Below are positions 26,825 through 35,640 of a DNA stretch of 55,654 bases, piece after piece. Source of the stretch: Dysgonamonadaceae bacterium (GTDB lineage: Bacteria; Bacteroidota; Bacteroidia; Bacteroidales; Azobacteroidaceae); assembly GCA_031289145.1 (NCBI GenBank), contig JAITQA010000058.1:1-55654 (forward strand), given 5' to 3'. The stretch's first letter is position 1. Every line of letters starts with the position of its first letter. The translations under genes and the position numbers were made by a program. The notes beneath the pieces are model-generated. The model had not been told where the DNA came from and searched no databases. It saw nothing but the letters and a program-made list of their open reading frames with translations.

Positions 26825-28168
26825 TTAATTACATTGATAAGGCCCAAATATTCCTTTTATCTTATATTCTTCATTCGAATCATCCAACACATATACCGTA
26901 TATTGAAGAGCGCTAGGACTGACACGCACGACAATATGGCCTTGCATACTACGAATTCTAGACGTATAATTATTCAGAAGCACTTTGTTCGCATCCATGA
27001 CACATGTGCTGAAGATATCGGTGCTTTTGTCGTAAAACCGCTTGGTAGTGGCCGGATAGGGATGCTTTTCTCTCCATGCATGAACCAACACTACTTTCGG
27101 ATTCAATTTTTCCACCAGGACATCGCTATTACAATTAGAGGTACAGTGATGATTGGCTTTCATTACATCTACGGCGGTTACTACATCGGCTACCGGTTTT
27201 TCGACATCTAACCAGGGGTAAAGTGAACGGTTGGTATATTGCAGGTCTGCTCCGGCAAAATAATTGAACCTACCATACTTCAATTGAAATCCGATACTAA
27301 ATATATTCTCATTCTTGTAGGTAGCTGCATTGATTACACTAGCATCCGGCAGCATGTTTGTCACTTCGACGCCAGTTCCCGTCCAAACTTTACCATTTCC
27401 AACGATATTCCGGATTTGAAAGTTATTGTATTTGGAGGGGTTTTGCTTTAATACAATCTGGTCGGTTTTACCGACATCAAATTGTTCGGCTGTGGCTCCA
27501 TAAGCCGCTTTACTCCAATTGACAAACTTGATATAATTACCGACCATGGCAGTTGCAGCCAAATTTGTCGGAAAATTATAATTGGGATACCCCCTGTCGA
27601 GAATTTTGTCAAACTTAACTTTCGCTCCTACTTCCGTAATTCCGTTCATACGGAAATCAGCCGAAGGAGCCATTGGCAAGGTCGCTGCATAGGTACCCAT
27701 GTGATCGCCATGAAAATGGGTCAGCAAGATGTAATTGAGTTTATTGCTGGCTGCCTTGGCAAAATAGTTTACGTAATTGGTTATCGCTTGTCCTGATGTA
27801 ACAGAAATACTGGGTTTAGGAGGCGTCGGCGGTACACCATCATCGGCATCTTCATCTCCATTTGCCAACATATCGTTCATCAGCGACCCGGCTGCATCTA
27901 CCAACATGGTGGTACCATCCGGAAAAATGTATAGTGTGCTCTCTCCCCTACCTGTATTAATGGTATGAATGTCTAAGTAGCCCTCTTCCCAATCGGGTAA
28001 TACTTTGCCGACTAAATATCCAGTCCCATTATTGCCATTACCACCTGGTACTTTACCGTTTTCATCATCGTCATCGGGTTTAGCGCAACCCAAAGAGAAA
28101 GGATAGGCTGTGGCAAGGGTCGCCATACCTAACGCTTTTAACATATCTCTTCTCGTCAATATTTTCAT
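26825..28168 (-). CDS. Exported metallo-beta-lactamase-fold hydrolase (ComEC/Rec2-like MBL), Tat-type lipoprotein
   Basis: 447 residues. The N-terminus has a twin-arginine motif (TRRDMLKALG) followed by a hydrophobic stretch and a lipobox-like SLGC, so a Tat-exported lipoprotein is predicted. The MBL metal motif is THFHGDHMG near residue 150. Downstream ANHHCTSNCNSDVLVEKLNPK near 345-365 resembles the HHGS..S....L..L.P block of ComEC-type MBL proteins; here Cys-Thr-Ser replaces the usual Gly-Ser. Related domains are nucleases or phosphodiesterases. Lying between SusD and unknown locus genes, with 29-base spacing on each side, it may act on a phosphodiester-containing ligand; this is inference. 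Confidence 0.82.
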   Translation of the reverse strand: MKILTRRDMLKALGMATLATAYPFSLGCAKPDDDDENGKVPGGNGNNGTGYLVGKVLPDWEEGYLDIHTINTGRGESTLYIFPDGTTMLVDAAGSLMNDMLANGDEDADDGVPPTPPKPSISVTSGQAITNYVNYFAKAASNKLNYILLTHFHGDHMGTYAATLPMAPSADFRMNGITEVGAKVKFDKILDRGYPNYNFPTNLAATAMVGNYIKFVNWSKAAYGATAEQFDVGKTDQIVLKQNPSKYNNFQIRNIVGNGKVWTGTGVEVTNMLPDASVINAATYKNENIFSIGFQLKYGRFNYFAGADLQYTNRSLYPWLDVEKPVADVVTAVDVMKANHHCTSNCNSDVLVEKLNPKVVLVHAWREKHPYPATTKRFYDKSTDIFSTCVMDANKVLLNNYTSRIRSMQGHIVVRVSPSALQYTVYVLDDSNEEYKIKGIFGPYQCN

Positions 28169-28197
28169 ATTTTTATTATTTGTTTTTTAAGAATTTA

Positions 28198-29904
28198 TCA
28201 ATAACCGGGATTCTGGCTTATATTTTTGTTAATCATAACATCACTTGTAGGAATTGGCAACAAGTATTGTCGCATTTGAAAATTTCTCGGAACGATTATT
28301 CTTATTTTACCTGTTTGATACATCTTGGTAAAATCAGGACATCCGTTTTCATCTATTTCCGGCAATACATCTTGGGGGAAGAAATAGTCTCCATTGTTGT
28401 AATTTGTTGTCAATCCAGCCTTCTCCAGCAAACCATATTTTGGTCGTGTGATCGTTATCTCGGCGATACGCCAACGAACCAAATCGTAGAACCTACGGTT
28501 TTCCCACGCCAATTCCATGCGGCGTTCGGTGCGAAGAATGGTGCGAAGTTTGGCTTGGTTCGTTTCGGTGATAGCCGGATACTTGGTGGTTTCGGTCAGT
28601 TTAACTTTGTAAGCACGGGCGCGTACCTGATTGATAGCATCAAGAGTGGAAGCGTCGATTTCATTCAGCTCAATTTTCGCTTCGGCATACATCAGCAAGA
28701 CGTCGGCATACCGCATCCATATCACACTCTTATCTGTTTCTTTATCATCCGTCCATTCTTCATCTACCCCTTTTTTCAGGCACATACCATTATTAGCAGC
28801 CCATACATCGTTGGCATACGAATCTTTATTTGTAACCTGTTTATTGGTGCTGAGATTCAGAACTGTCGTAGCCTTGGGGCTTGGGTCGTAAATATATCCG
28901 AGGAACGACGTCCCAAATTCAACACAAGTATAGGCACAACGAGGATCTCTGTTTTTGAACGGTTCCTTTGGGCTGTACAGTGGCGATTTGTCTATAGGCA
29001 GCCCGTCAGTACAGAGGAAGGCGCAAAACAGGTCCCACGAAGGTTGACAATTGGCTGTTCCTGCTGGATTACGGGGGAGAAACATGGTGGTAGATTCGGC
29101 GTTATCCAACAACATCTTGGAACGTGGCTGCACGAAAATAAACTCCGAAGACGTCCTTGTCTTCGACAAAAACATATTGCCGAAATCGGAATGCAGGGAG
29201 TAAACATCCAAATCAATACAGCCCTTGGCAGCATCGCGGGCTTTAGCATAGTCAAGAAACCAGGTCGCTGTTCTAGCCTTGAACGCGTAGGCCGCTCCTT
29301 TTGTCACTCGCTGCACTCCGTTGTAAGATTTTGGCAAAACCTCAATAGCCTTGTCAAAGTCTTTGTAAATCTGTTCTAAAATTACATTTTTATCCGTCCT
29401 TCCCATTTTGAAAGCATCCTCTATTGAGAGATACTCTGTGTAAAACGGAACATCACCCCACAGGAATATCAAATAGGAATAAAAGACAGCCCGGAAAAAA
29501 CGCGCTTCTGCGTCAAAGCGCTGCAATTGTTCGTCCGTAATATTCCCTTTTGCATGTTCCAAACTGGCTATAATGGTGTTTGTTCTTGTAACACCTTTGT
29601 ACAAATTATCCCAAGTATTTTCTATATAATCTTGATCGCCGGTCAATGTTCCTGACGACCATTGATACATGGTTGTACGATGTTGGAAATCGTCGGTTTC
29701 ACGATCGGAATGATAGAATCTATAGCCCTCTTCCCAATAAATCATAATCGGACGGTAGAGATTTTCGAGCGCCATTGTTATTTCCTGCTCGTTGCTATAC
29801 CAATTTTCACTTGAACCCTCAGACAACGGATTCAGATCCAAATTTTGACAGCCCGTAAAGAACAACAAGACAGCCGTTATTGTCGATAATATTAAGTTTT
29901 TCAT
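28198..29904 (-). CDS. SusD/RagB-family outer-membrane lipoprotein
   Basis: 568 residues. A lipoprotein signal ends in FFTGC (Cys near residue 19), followed by NLDLNPLSEGSSENWYSNEQEI, a typical SusD start. The C-terminal RagB/SusD domain is clear in TERRMELAWENRRFYDLVRWRIA near residues 460-485. SusD lipoproteins lid the SusC transporter and bind the glycan or peptide ligand. The gene lies 12 bases after susC, the normal order. The 399-residue open frame antisense to it is not a gene. Confidence 0.95.
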   Translation of the reverse strand: MKNLILSTITAVLLFFTGCQNLDLNPLSEGSSENWYSNEQEITMALENLYRPIMIYWEEGYRFYHSDRETDDFQHRTTMYQWSSGTLTGDQDYIENTWDNLYKGVTRTNTIIASLEHAKGNITDEQLQRFDAEARFFRAVFYSYLIFLWGDVPFYTEYLSIEDAFKMGRTDKNVILEQIYKDFDKAIEVLPKSYNGVQRVTKGAAYAFKARTATWFLDYAKARDAAKGCIDLDVYSLHSDFGNMFLSKTRTSSEFIFVQPRSKMLLDNAESTTMFLPRNPAGTANCQPSWDLFCAFLCTDGLPIDKSPLYSPKEPFKNRDPRCAYTCVEFGTSFLGYIYDPSPKATTVLNLSTNKQVTNKDSYANDVWAANNGMCLKKGVDEEWTDDKETDKSVIWMRYADVLLMYAEAKIELNEIDASTLDAINQVRARAYKVKLTETTKYPAITETNQAKLRTILRTERRMELAWENRRFYDLVRWRIAEITITRPKYGLLEKAGLTTNYNNGDYFFPQDVLPEIDENGCPDFTKMYQTGKIRIIVPRNFQMRQYLLPIPTSDVMINKNISQNPGY

Positions 29905-29916
29905 TATATTTACCTT

Positions 29917-32900
29917 TTAAAATTTAACCTGTACACCAAAATTAACTGTTCTAGCAATGTATGCATTTGTAGCAGTTTCCGGGTCCCAACCTTTAGGATA
30001 GTTGTCTATCGAGAAAAGGTCGGAAGCAGAAGCCCAAAGTCGCACATTGGAGAGATTTGCCCAATTGACAATCTTTTTGGGCAGCGTATAACCCAAAGTG
30101 ATGTTTTGCAGACGGAAGTATGAGCCGTCAAACAACCAATAGTCGGACATTTTATAATTGTTTCCTCCTGTTGTCGAAAGGCGCGGATATTTGGCCGCCG
30201 CGTTCTGCTCGTCTGTATTGTAGTGGCTAAAATACTCACCCTCTATAAACTTGGGGAAAGTGTACCAAGCCGACGTGACATGAACCATATCTTCGGCTAT
30301 CACACTATTCTTTTTTCCCACTCCCTGAAATGCCATCGACATATCGAACCCTTTATAGCTCGCATTGATGTTGCCGCCGTAAATATATCTTGGCAACGAA
30401 CCGCCCAGCAATACACGGTCGTATTCAGGACTTATCTTACCATCGGGCACACCATCAGGGCCGCTCACGTCCTTATATTTCACGTCACCCACTTTGGCCG
30501 CTGCGCTTAGTAAGGGAGAGTGTGCCAAATCATCCTCTGTCAAAAATAGACCATCAGTCAGGTAGCCAAACCATTCGGCATACTCACTGCCTTCGCGGAT
30601 GATGGTGCTTCCGTCGAACACGGTGCCTGACAAATTCCCCATTACCGACTTGTAATCGGATAGGTTGGCGCTTATCGAGTACCTGAAACCGCCTATCTTG
30701 TCTCTCCATTCTACCTGCAAATCCCAACCTTTGGTATTCATGATGCCGGCATTTTGTTCGGGATTATTATAACCCATATAGTTCGGAATTTCAAGTGCCA
30801 ATAACATGTCGTGGGTAGTTTTCTTATATGAGTCGAAAGTCAATGATAGACGATTGAAAAGGATGGCGTCCAAACCAACGTTGAATACCTCCGTTCTTTC
30901 CCACGTTATATCCTGTATGGCGTATCTCATTTGAGCAGCCGTATTGTGTGCTACGATATTTTGTCCATCCATGAGAAGAGTAGTCATGAAAGACATAGAC
31001 GCCTGATAAGGATAGTTTCCTACGCGCTCATTACCCAAGTTTCCCCACGAACCCCTGAATTTCAGGAAGGAGAGTGGATTAAGGTTGATTTTCTTGAGAA
31101 ACGGCTCTTCGGTGATCACCCAGCCTACCGAAAAAGAGGGGAATATACCCAAGCGGTAATTGCGGTGGAATCTTGACGATTGGTCAGCACGTATATTGGC
31201 TTGGAACAGGTACCGGTTAGCGAAGTCATAGTTGACTCTTCCGAAGTAGGAACGGTAAGCATTTTCACTTGCGTTGCCCGAAACAGCCAAATAATTTAAG
31301 TTGGCTCTGTTCAAATAGGGAAAACTTGACAACTCCATCATGTCACTGGAAGCGCCAAGCGATTCGGAGAATGCATAATAATCTTCGTAACCTGCCAACA
31401 GAGAGAGGTCGTGAACTTTGCTCAGTGTGACGGCATAGTTGGCCAGTAATTGCTTGGTGGTCGTGCGTGTTTCTCCTCTCGATTCACTTAGGCTGTTGTT
31501 AAGATTACTGGTAATATAGCCTAATAATTGGGTTGGGTCATAATAATCATAGTAGGGAATCTGTTTCACGAATGTTTTCTCTTTACTTAACGAAACTGTT
31601 GGCGCATACACGCCTGTAATAGTGAAACCTTTTAGCGGAGTGAAGTCCAAAGCCATTCTTCCGGTGAAATAGTCAGTCCATGAATTATCGAATCCGCCGT
31701 AGTTCAAACGGGCGTACGGATTTATACCATCCCGACCGGCAGAGATACGACCATCAGGATAGACCGGCGACCACAACGGGCCATATTTGTAGGCAGCCTC
31801 AAGCGGGTTGATGCTCGTATTTTCAGAAATGCCACGACGATATGCACCGTTGACCGTTGCCGACAGGTAATTATTGACTTTGATGCTATTATTTACGCGG
31901 GCTGTAATTGTCGCATGAGAACGGTGGTTGTACAACGCATCCGTCTTTTCATAGCCAATGGAGGCCTTTGATTTAATGACTTTGTTTCCATAATTGACTG
32001 AAAGATCGTGTTTCTGTCTGGGCGCAGAATTATTGATAAGGTAATCTTTCCAGTCGGCAATGGGATAGGCAACCGGGTCAAGCGCATGGTTTCCAGCATA
32101 ACTTTCAATGAAATCCTTGGAATAAGTGAAATACTCCTGGCCTGGTACATTTAACCCTTCGTTCCAAGAAGTTTCGTTAATCATTTCCATGTAACGCTTG
32201 TAGTCAACCACCTCCGGAAATGTAGTTGCTTTCACAATGCCCACTGTCCCCGAATAATCAACGCTCAGCGCCCCTTCTTTGGCTGTTTTGGTCGTCACCA
32301 AAATGACGCCTGCCGAAGCTCTTGCACCATAAATAGAGGCAGAAGCAGCATCCTTTAAGACAGAAATACTTTCGATATCATCCACATTCATATTGAGGCT
32401 GCCCGGGATTCCATCCACAAGAATCAAGGGGTCGGACGTGCCGATGGTGGTGATGCCGCGTACCCGAATGGTTGCACCGGCTCCCGGCATTGAGTTGGAA
32501 CGGGTAACCTGTACGCCCGGCATTGAACCTTGCAATGCCTGCGATACTGAGGTAGCCTGAATAGAGGCAAGTTTTTCGCCGCCCACACTGGCAACCGAAC
32601 CACTCAAGTCAGCCTTCTTAATCACACCATATCCGATGACAACTACCTCGTCCATGACTTTGATGTCCTCTTCCAACGTAATGGACAAATCTGTTCGGTT
32701 GCCAACTGCAATTTCCTGCGTAACATACCCCAGATACGAAACCTGGAGTACTGCTCCGGGCGAAACAGTCAACGTAAACTGTCCGTCCGTATTGGTAGAA
32801 ATACCATTTGTCGTGCCTTTTTCACTGACGCTTGCGCCGATAACAGGCTCGTCGCTTGCATCAACAACTGTCCCTGTTACTTTTTGCTGTGCAAACACAG

Positions 32901-32952
32901 TAAACGAACACATTAGGATACATAGTACCGCTAAAATAAACTTTTTTTTCAT
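29917..32952 (-). CDS. SusC/RagA-family TonB-linked outer-membrane protein
   Basis: 1011 residues. It has a signal peptide ending VFAQQ (residue 23), a CarboxypepD_reg-like domain (KVTGTVVDASDEPVIGASVSEKGTTNG, about 24-100), the SusC signature near the plug start (MDEVVVIGYGVIKKADLSGSV), a TonB-dependent plug with RIRGITTIG..DPLILVDGIPG, and a C-terminal beta barrel ending in the aromatic-terminated VNFGVQVKF. It imports the ligand captured by SusD using TonB energy. The length is normal. No ECF sigma/anti-sigma pair or hybrid two-component regulator lies nearby. No exact -7 box was seen in the 63 bases upstream, so it may be read from a promoter farther upstream (35474-35481). Confidence 0.96.
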   Translation of the reverse strand: MKKKFILAVLCILMCSFTVFAQQKVTGTVVDASDEPVIGASVSEKGTTNGISTNTDGQFTLTVSPGAVLQVSYLGYVTQEIAVGNRTDLSITLEEDIKVMDEVVVIGYGVIKKADLSGSVASVGGEKLASIQATSVSQALQGSMPGVQVTRSNSMPGAGATIRVRGITTIGTSDPLILVDGIPGSLNMNVDDIESISVLKDAASASIYGARASAGVILVTTKTAKEGALSVDYSGTVGIVKATTFPEVVDYKRYMEMINETSWNEGLNVPGQEYFTYSKDFIESYAGNHALDPVAYPIADWKDYLINNSAPRQKHDLSVNYGNKVIKSKASIGYEKTDALYNHRSHATITARVNNSIKVNNYLSATVNGAYRRGISENTSINPLEAAYKYGPLWSPVYPDGRISAGRDGINPYARLNYGGFDNSWTDYFTGRMALDFTPLKGFTITGVYAPTVSLSKEKTFVKQIPYYDYYDPTQLLGYITSNLNNSLSESRGETRTTTKQLLANYAVTLSKVHDLSLLAGYEDYYAFSESLGASSDMMELSSFPYLNRANLNYLAVSGNASENAYRSYFGRVNYDFANRYLFQANIRADQSSRFHRNYRLGIFPSFSVGWVITEEPFLKKINLNPLSFLKFRGSWGNLGNERVGNYPYQASMSFMTTLLMDGQNIVAHNTAAQMRYAIQDITWERTEVFNVGLDAILFNRLSLTFDSYKKTTHDMLLALEIPNYMGYNNPEQNAGIMNTKGWDLQVEWRDKIGGFRYSISANLSDYKSVMGNLSGTVFDGSTIIREGSEYAEWFGYLTDGLFLTEDDLAHSPLLSAAAKVGDVKYKDVSGPDGVPDGKISPEYDRVLLGGSLPRYIYGGNINASYKGFDMSMAFQGVGKKNSVIAEDMVHVTSAWYTFPKFIEGEYFSHYNTDEQNAAAKYPRLSTTGGNNYKMSDYWLFDGSYFRLQNITLGYTLPKKIVNWANLSNVRLWASASDLFSIDNYPKGWDPETATNAYIARTVNFGVQVKF

Positions 32953-33015
32953 TTACTATAACTTTTTAAGTTTAACAATATATTTTATTCATTCTCAATT
33001 TTAAATTTTCAGTTT

Positions 33016-33933
33016 TCAGTTTTTACCTTTTAGTTTTAATTCCCTCCTATAAGGTATAGCGTCCTGCATCCCCATTCGGGTTACGGTAATAGCAGCGGCT
33101 TTACAGGCCATTTTCACAGCTTCAACGATGCACATGCCTTCTGTTAGACCCACGCATAAGGCTCCGCAAAAGGTATCGCCTGCTGCGGTAGTGTCTATTG
33201 CCGTTACTTTTTCCGCTGCAATTTCGTAGTATTGTCCATCTTTTTCCCGAACAAGCGCCCCTTTTGAACCCATTGTGATAATGACGGTTTCTACACCTTT
33301 TTCATGAATACGGTCAGCTGCCTTTCGCGCCGAAGCCCAATCGTTGACATAAATGCCGGTCAACAATTCCGCTTCTGTTTTGTTAGGTACAATAATTTGT
33401 ATCTGTTGTAGTAATTTGGGTGGAATTGCTTGTACGGGCGAAGGATTGAGTATTATTTTCACTCCTTTTTCCGCTGCAATTTTAGCGATATATTCTACCG
33501 TTTCCATGTGAATTTCCAATTCCATCAACAAAATACATGCATTTTCTATTTCGGCGCGTGCTTTTTCGATATCTTTTACCGACAGGGTTCTGATTGCGCC
33601 TTGTGCTATCGAAATACACTTTTCACCTGAAGCGTCCATCAAAATCAGCGCAACCCCCGAAGGATTGTCCATATCCGAAAAAACATAATCGGTTGCAATA
33701 CCTTCCGATTTGTACAATTCCAACGATTGCTTTCCTAAAAGGTCGTTGCCTGTTTTGGTGATAAACGACACATTCCCTCCCATGCGGGCAATGGCAACTG
33801 CCTGATTGGCGCCTTTTCCTCCGGAATTCATCATAAACTGTCCTCCGGCAATGATTTCGCCCGGCACGGGAAGCCGGTCGGTTTTAATTACCATATCGGT
33901 ATTTGAACTGCCTATAACTACGATTCTATTCAT
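33016..33933 (-). CDS. rbsK: Ribokinase
   Basis: 305 residues. It has the PfkB N-terminal signature GGKGANQAVAIARMG (residues 39-53) and the C-terminal DTTAAGDTFCGAL near 250. Start IVVIGSSNTDMVIKTDRLPVPGET-like sequence is diagnostic of ribokinase rather than fructokinase. It phosphorylates ribose (or a deoxy or related pentose) at O5. The ATG shares one base with the stop of the T9SS-protein gene (TAATG), so translation is probably coupled. It is the second PfkB kinase of the locus, the other lying next to the polyol dehydrogenase. Confidence 0.9.
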   Translation of the reverse strand: MNRIVVIGSSNTDMVIKTDRLPVPGEIIAGGQFMMNSGGKGANQAVAIARMGGNVSFITKTGNDLLGKQSLELYKSEGIATDYVFSDMDNPSGVALILMDASGEKCISIAQGAIRTLSVKDIEKARAEIENACILLMELEIHMETVEYIAKIAAEKGVKIILNPSPVQAIPPKLLQQIQIIVPNKTEAELLTGIYVNDWASARKAADRIHEKGVETVIITMGSKGALVREKDGQYYEIAAEKVTAIDTTAAGDTFCGALCVGLTEGMCIVEAVKMACKAAAITVTRMGMQDAIPYRRELKLKGKN

Positions 33934-35408
33934 TATTTTACAATAATCCGTTGGGTAGCAAATAGTTTTTCAGGTGTCTGGATTTGCAGAAAAAAAATAC
34001 CTTTTTGAGAAGGGGCAGGTATACCTCTACTCACATTTTTTAGTTGTTGCACTAATCTTCCTGTTGCATCAAAAACGTAAATGTTCACTTTTCCTATTCC
34101 TTCCGGTAAACCAAGGTTCAATAGCTGTCCTTCTTTTACTACCGATGGATAAACCTTAACTCCAGATTTACTCTGAGTAACAGATTCTATACCTGTTACA
34201 TAGGATAGGTTAGTTATAAGAAGATTATTCAAGCAAAAACGCGCACTTGCGACCGTTGTGACATCCGGTCCTTTGGCATCCCAAACTACTTTTGTTTCCG
34301 AAGTAGCTCCTTCAATATTTATAACTAAATGTGTCCAAAATTTCCGGTCGTCATTATTAGCACTTTCCCACGCAGGAAGTATTCCGCCTACACTTCGGTC
34401 GCTGGAAATAACTAAAGAAGTGCCGGTAGCGCCTCCGATTGGCGTTAATGTTGTAATTGCATTATCTGCATTGGTGCCGCCATACGTAACACCATTCTCT
34501 ATCAAATCGATATAAGACGCTGATGTAATAGAACCCGGACCCTCCACTTGGAAATAGAAACTTCCGACAGTAGGAAAACGACAAATATCGAATTCGACTT
34601 TCACATTGGAAGCGCCACTCAATTTACTACCGAATGCAGGCGTTTTAAGAATACCATAAGTGGTACCGGTAGCGGCAGTACCATTACTCAGCCGCAGATA
34701 ACCAACATGTTCATAAATATTCGTTAACTCCCAGCCCTCCAAACCTCTGTTTTTAACAAACAATGGAGCATTGCTCGAATGAATGCCGGTATTTACTGTA
34801 GCGGATGTTGCACCAGAGACTATGGTAACAGTAGCAGGTTCAGTACCATCATAATCAGCGGGAATAATTGATGCTGCCGGATAACGATAAGGATTATTCT
34901 CTTTAGTGGTTCTACCCATTATCCAGTCGCCACCCCATTGAAAAAGATCGAAACGTTCGTTGATTATAATCCTGGGATCGTTTTCCGGAAGTGCAACATA
35001 ATAACGAGGAACGGCGTCCGCATTACTAAAATCAATTCTAACGAATACATCACCTCCTTGTCCTGTGTAAATCCATAGCGGCAAGCCTCCATCATTACTC
35101 AGTTTCAATTGACCAATACTTTTATCAACATAAGAGCCAGCCCAACTAATAGGACTACCCGTGGCGGGTACTGTTCCAACTCCACCATTTCCACTGAATG
35201 GAGTATAACCATAATCAACGCCATCTATTTCTATGACGAACGGAGCATCAGTAGAGAAATTCGCAACTCCCTCTGCTACATTATTTTCGGGATTCCAATT
35301 CAAGGTGGACACACCTACTTTCACTACCTTTGCCGACACTGTGGTTGTAAAACCTGCAACTATAGTTGCAAATACAACCGATAAAATAATCAAAAAATTC
35401 TTTTTCAT
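33933..35408 (-). CDS. Secreted protein with type IX secretion C-terminal sorting domain
   Basis: 491 residues from the ATG at 35408; a longer frame adds 13 residues before the signal peptide and is less likely. The signal is KKNFLIILSVVFATIVAGF...SA. The middle has beta-rich, Gly/Thr/Ser-rich regions without a known catalytic motif (YLRLSNGTAATGTTYGILKTP, KVEFDICRFPTVGSFYFQVEG), suggestive of carbohydrate-binding-like jelly rolls. The last 85 residues are a Por_Secre_tail domain: GVKVYPSVVKEGQLLNL, VNIYVFDATGRLVQQL, ending GIFFLQIQT..ATQRIIVK. It should be exported by the T9SS to the surface. It probably binds or degrades the same ligand as SusC/SusD. Confidence 0.8.
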   Translation of the reverse strand: MKKNFLIILSVVFATIVAGFTTTVSAKVVKVGVSTLNWNPENNVAEGVANFSTDAPFVIEIDGVDYGYTPFSGNGGVGTVPATGSPISWAGSYVDKSIGQLKLSNDGGLPLWIYTGQGGDVFVRIDFSNADAVPRYYVALPENDPRIIINERFDLFQWGGDWIMGRTTKENNPYRYPAASIIPADYDGTEPATVTIVSGATSATVNTGIHSSNAPLFVKNRGLEGWELTNIYEHVGYLRLSNGTAATGTTYGILKTPAFGSKLSGASNVKVEFDICRFPTVGSFYFQVEGPGSITSASYIDLIENGVTYGGTNADNAITTLTPIGGATGTSLVISSDRSVGGILPAWESANNDDRKFWTHLVINIEGATSETKVVWDAKGPDVTTVASARFCLNNLLITNLSYVTGIESVTQSKSGVKVYPSVVKEGQLLNLGLPEGIGKVNIYVFDATGRLVQQLKNVSRGIPAPSQKGIFFLQIQTPEKLFATQRIIVK

Positions 35409-35473
35409 ACGTAAATAAATAAAAAATATATTATACAAAAAGATCACTATGAGCCGTTAATTTAAATTTCATA

Positions 35474-35481
35474 CAAATTTA
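35474..35481 (-). promoter_or_regulatory. -7 box upstream of the T9SS protein / ribokinase unit
   Basis: Minus strand TAAATTTG, matching TAnnTTTG, 66 bases upstream of the ATG at 35408. It may drive a transcript running far into the locus. Confidence 0.5.
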
Positions 35482-35611
35482 TACTGTTTTCTAAAACCAT
35501 TTTGACAAAAGAATAGCTATGATAATAATTTTAAATGGGAGAAAATATTGTTATTCACTTATATAGTAAGTAAATATTTATAAAAATATTGCATAAAAAA
35601 ATAATTTCAAG

Positions 35612-35619
35612 TATCTTTG
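35612..35619 (+). promoter_or_regulatory. -7 box of the unknown 502-residue protein gene
   Basis: TATCTTTG, matching TAnnTTTG, 21 bases before the ATG at 35641. Confidence 0.6.
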
Positions 35620-35640
35620 TAAACAAAAAAAATCAATGCT

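Noticed and set aside
28180-29379. 399-residue open frame on the plus strand
   Set aside because: It lies antisense to the clear SusD gene, has no protein-like composition or promoter, and is a by-product of codon use in SusD.
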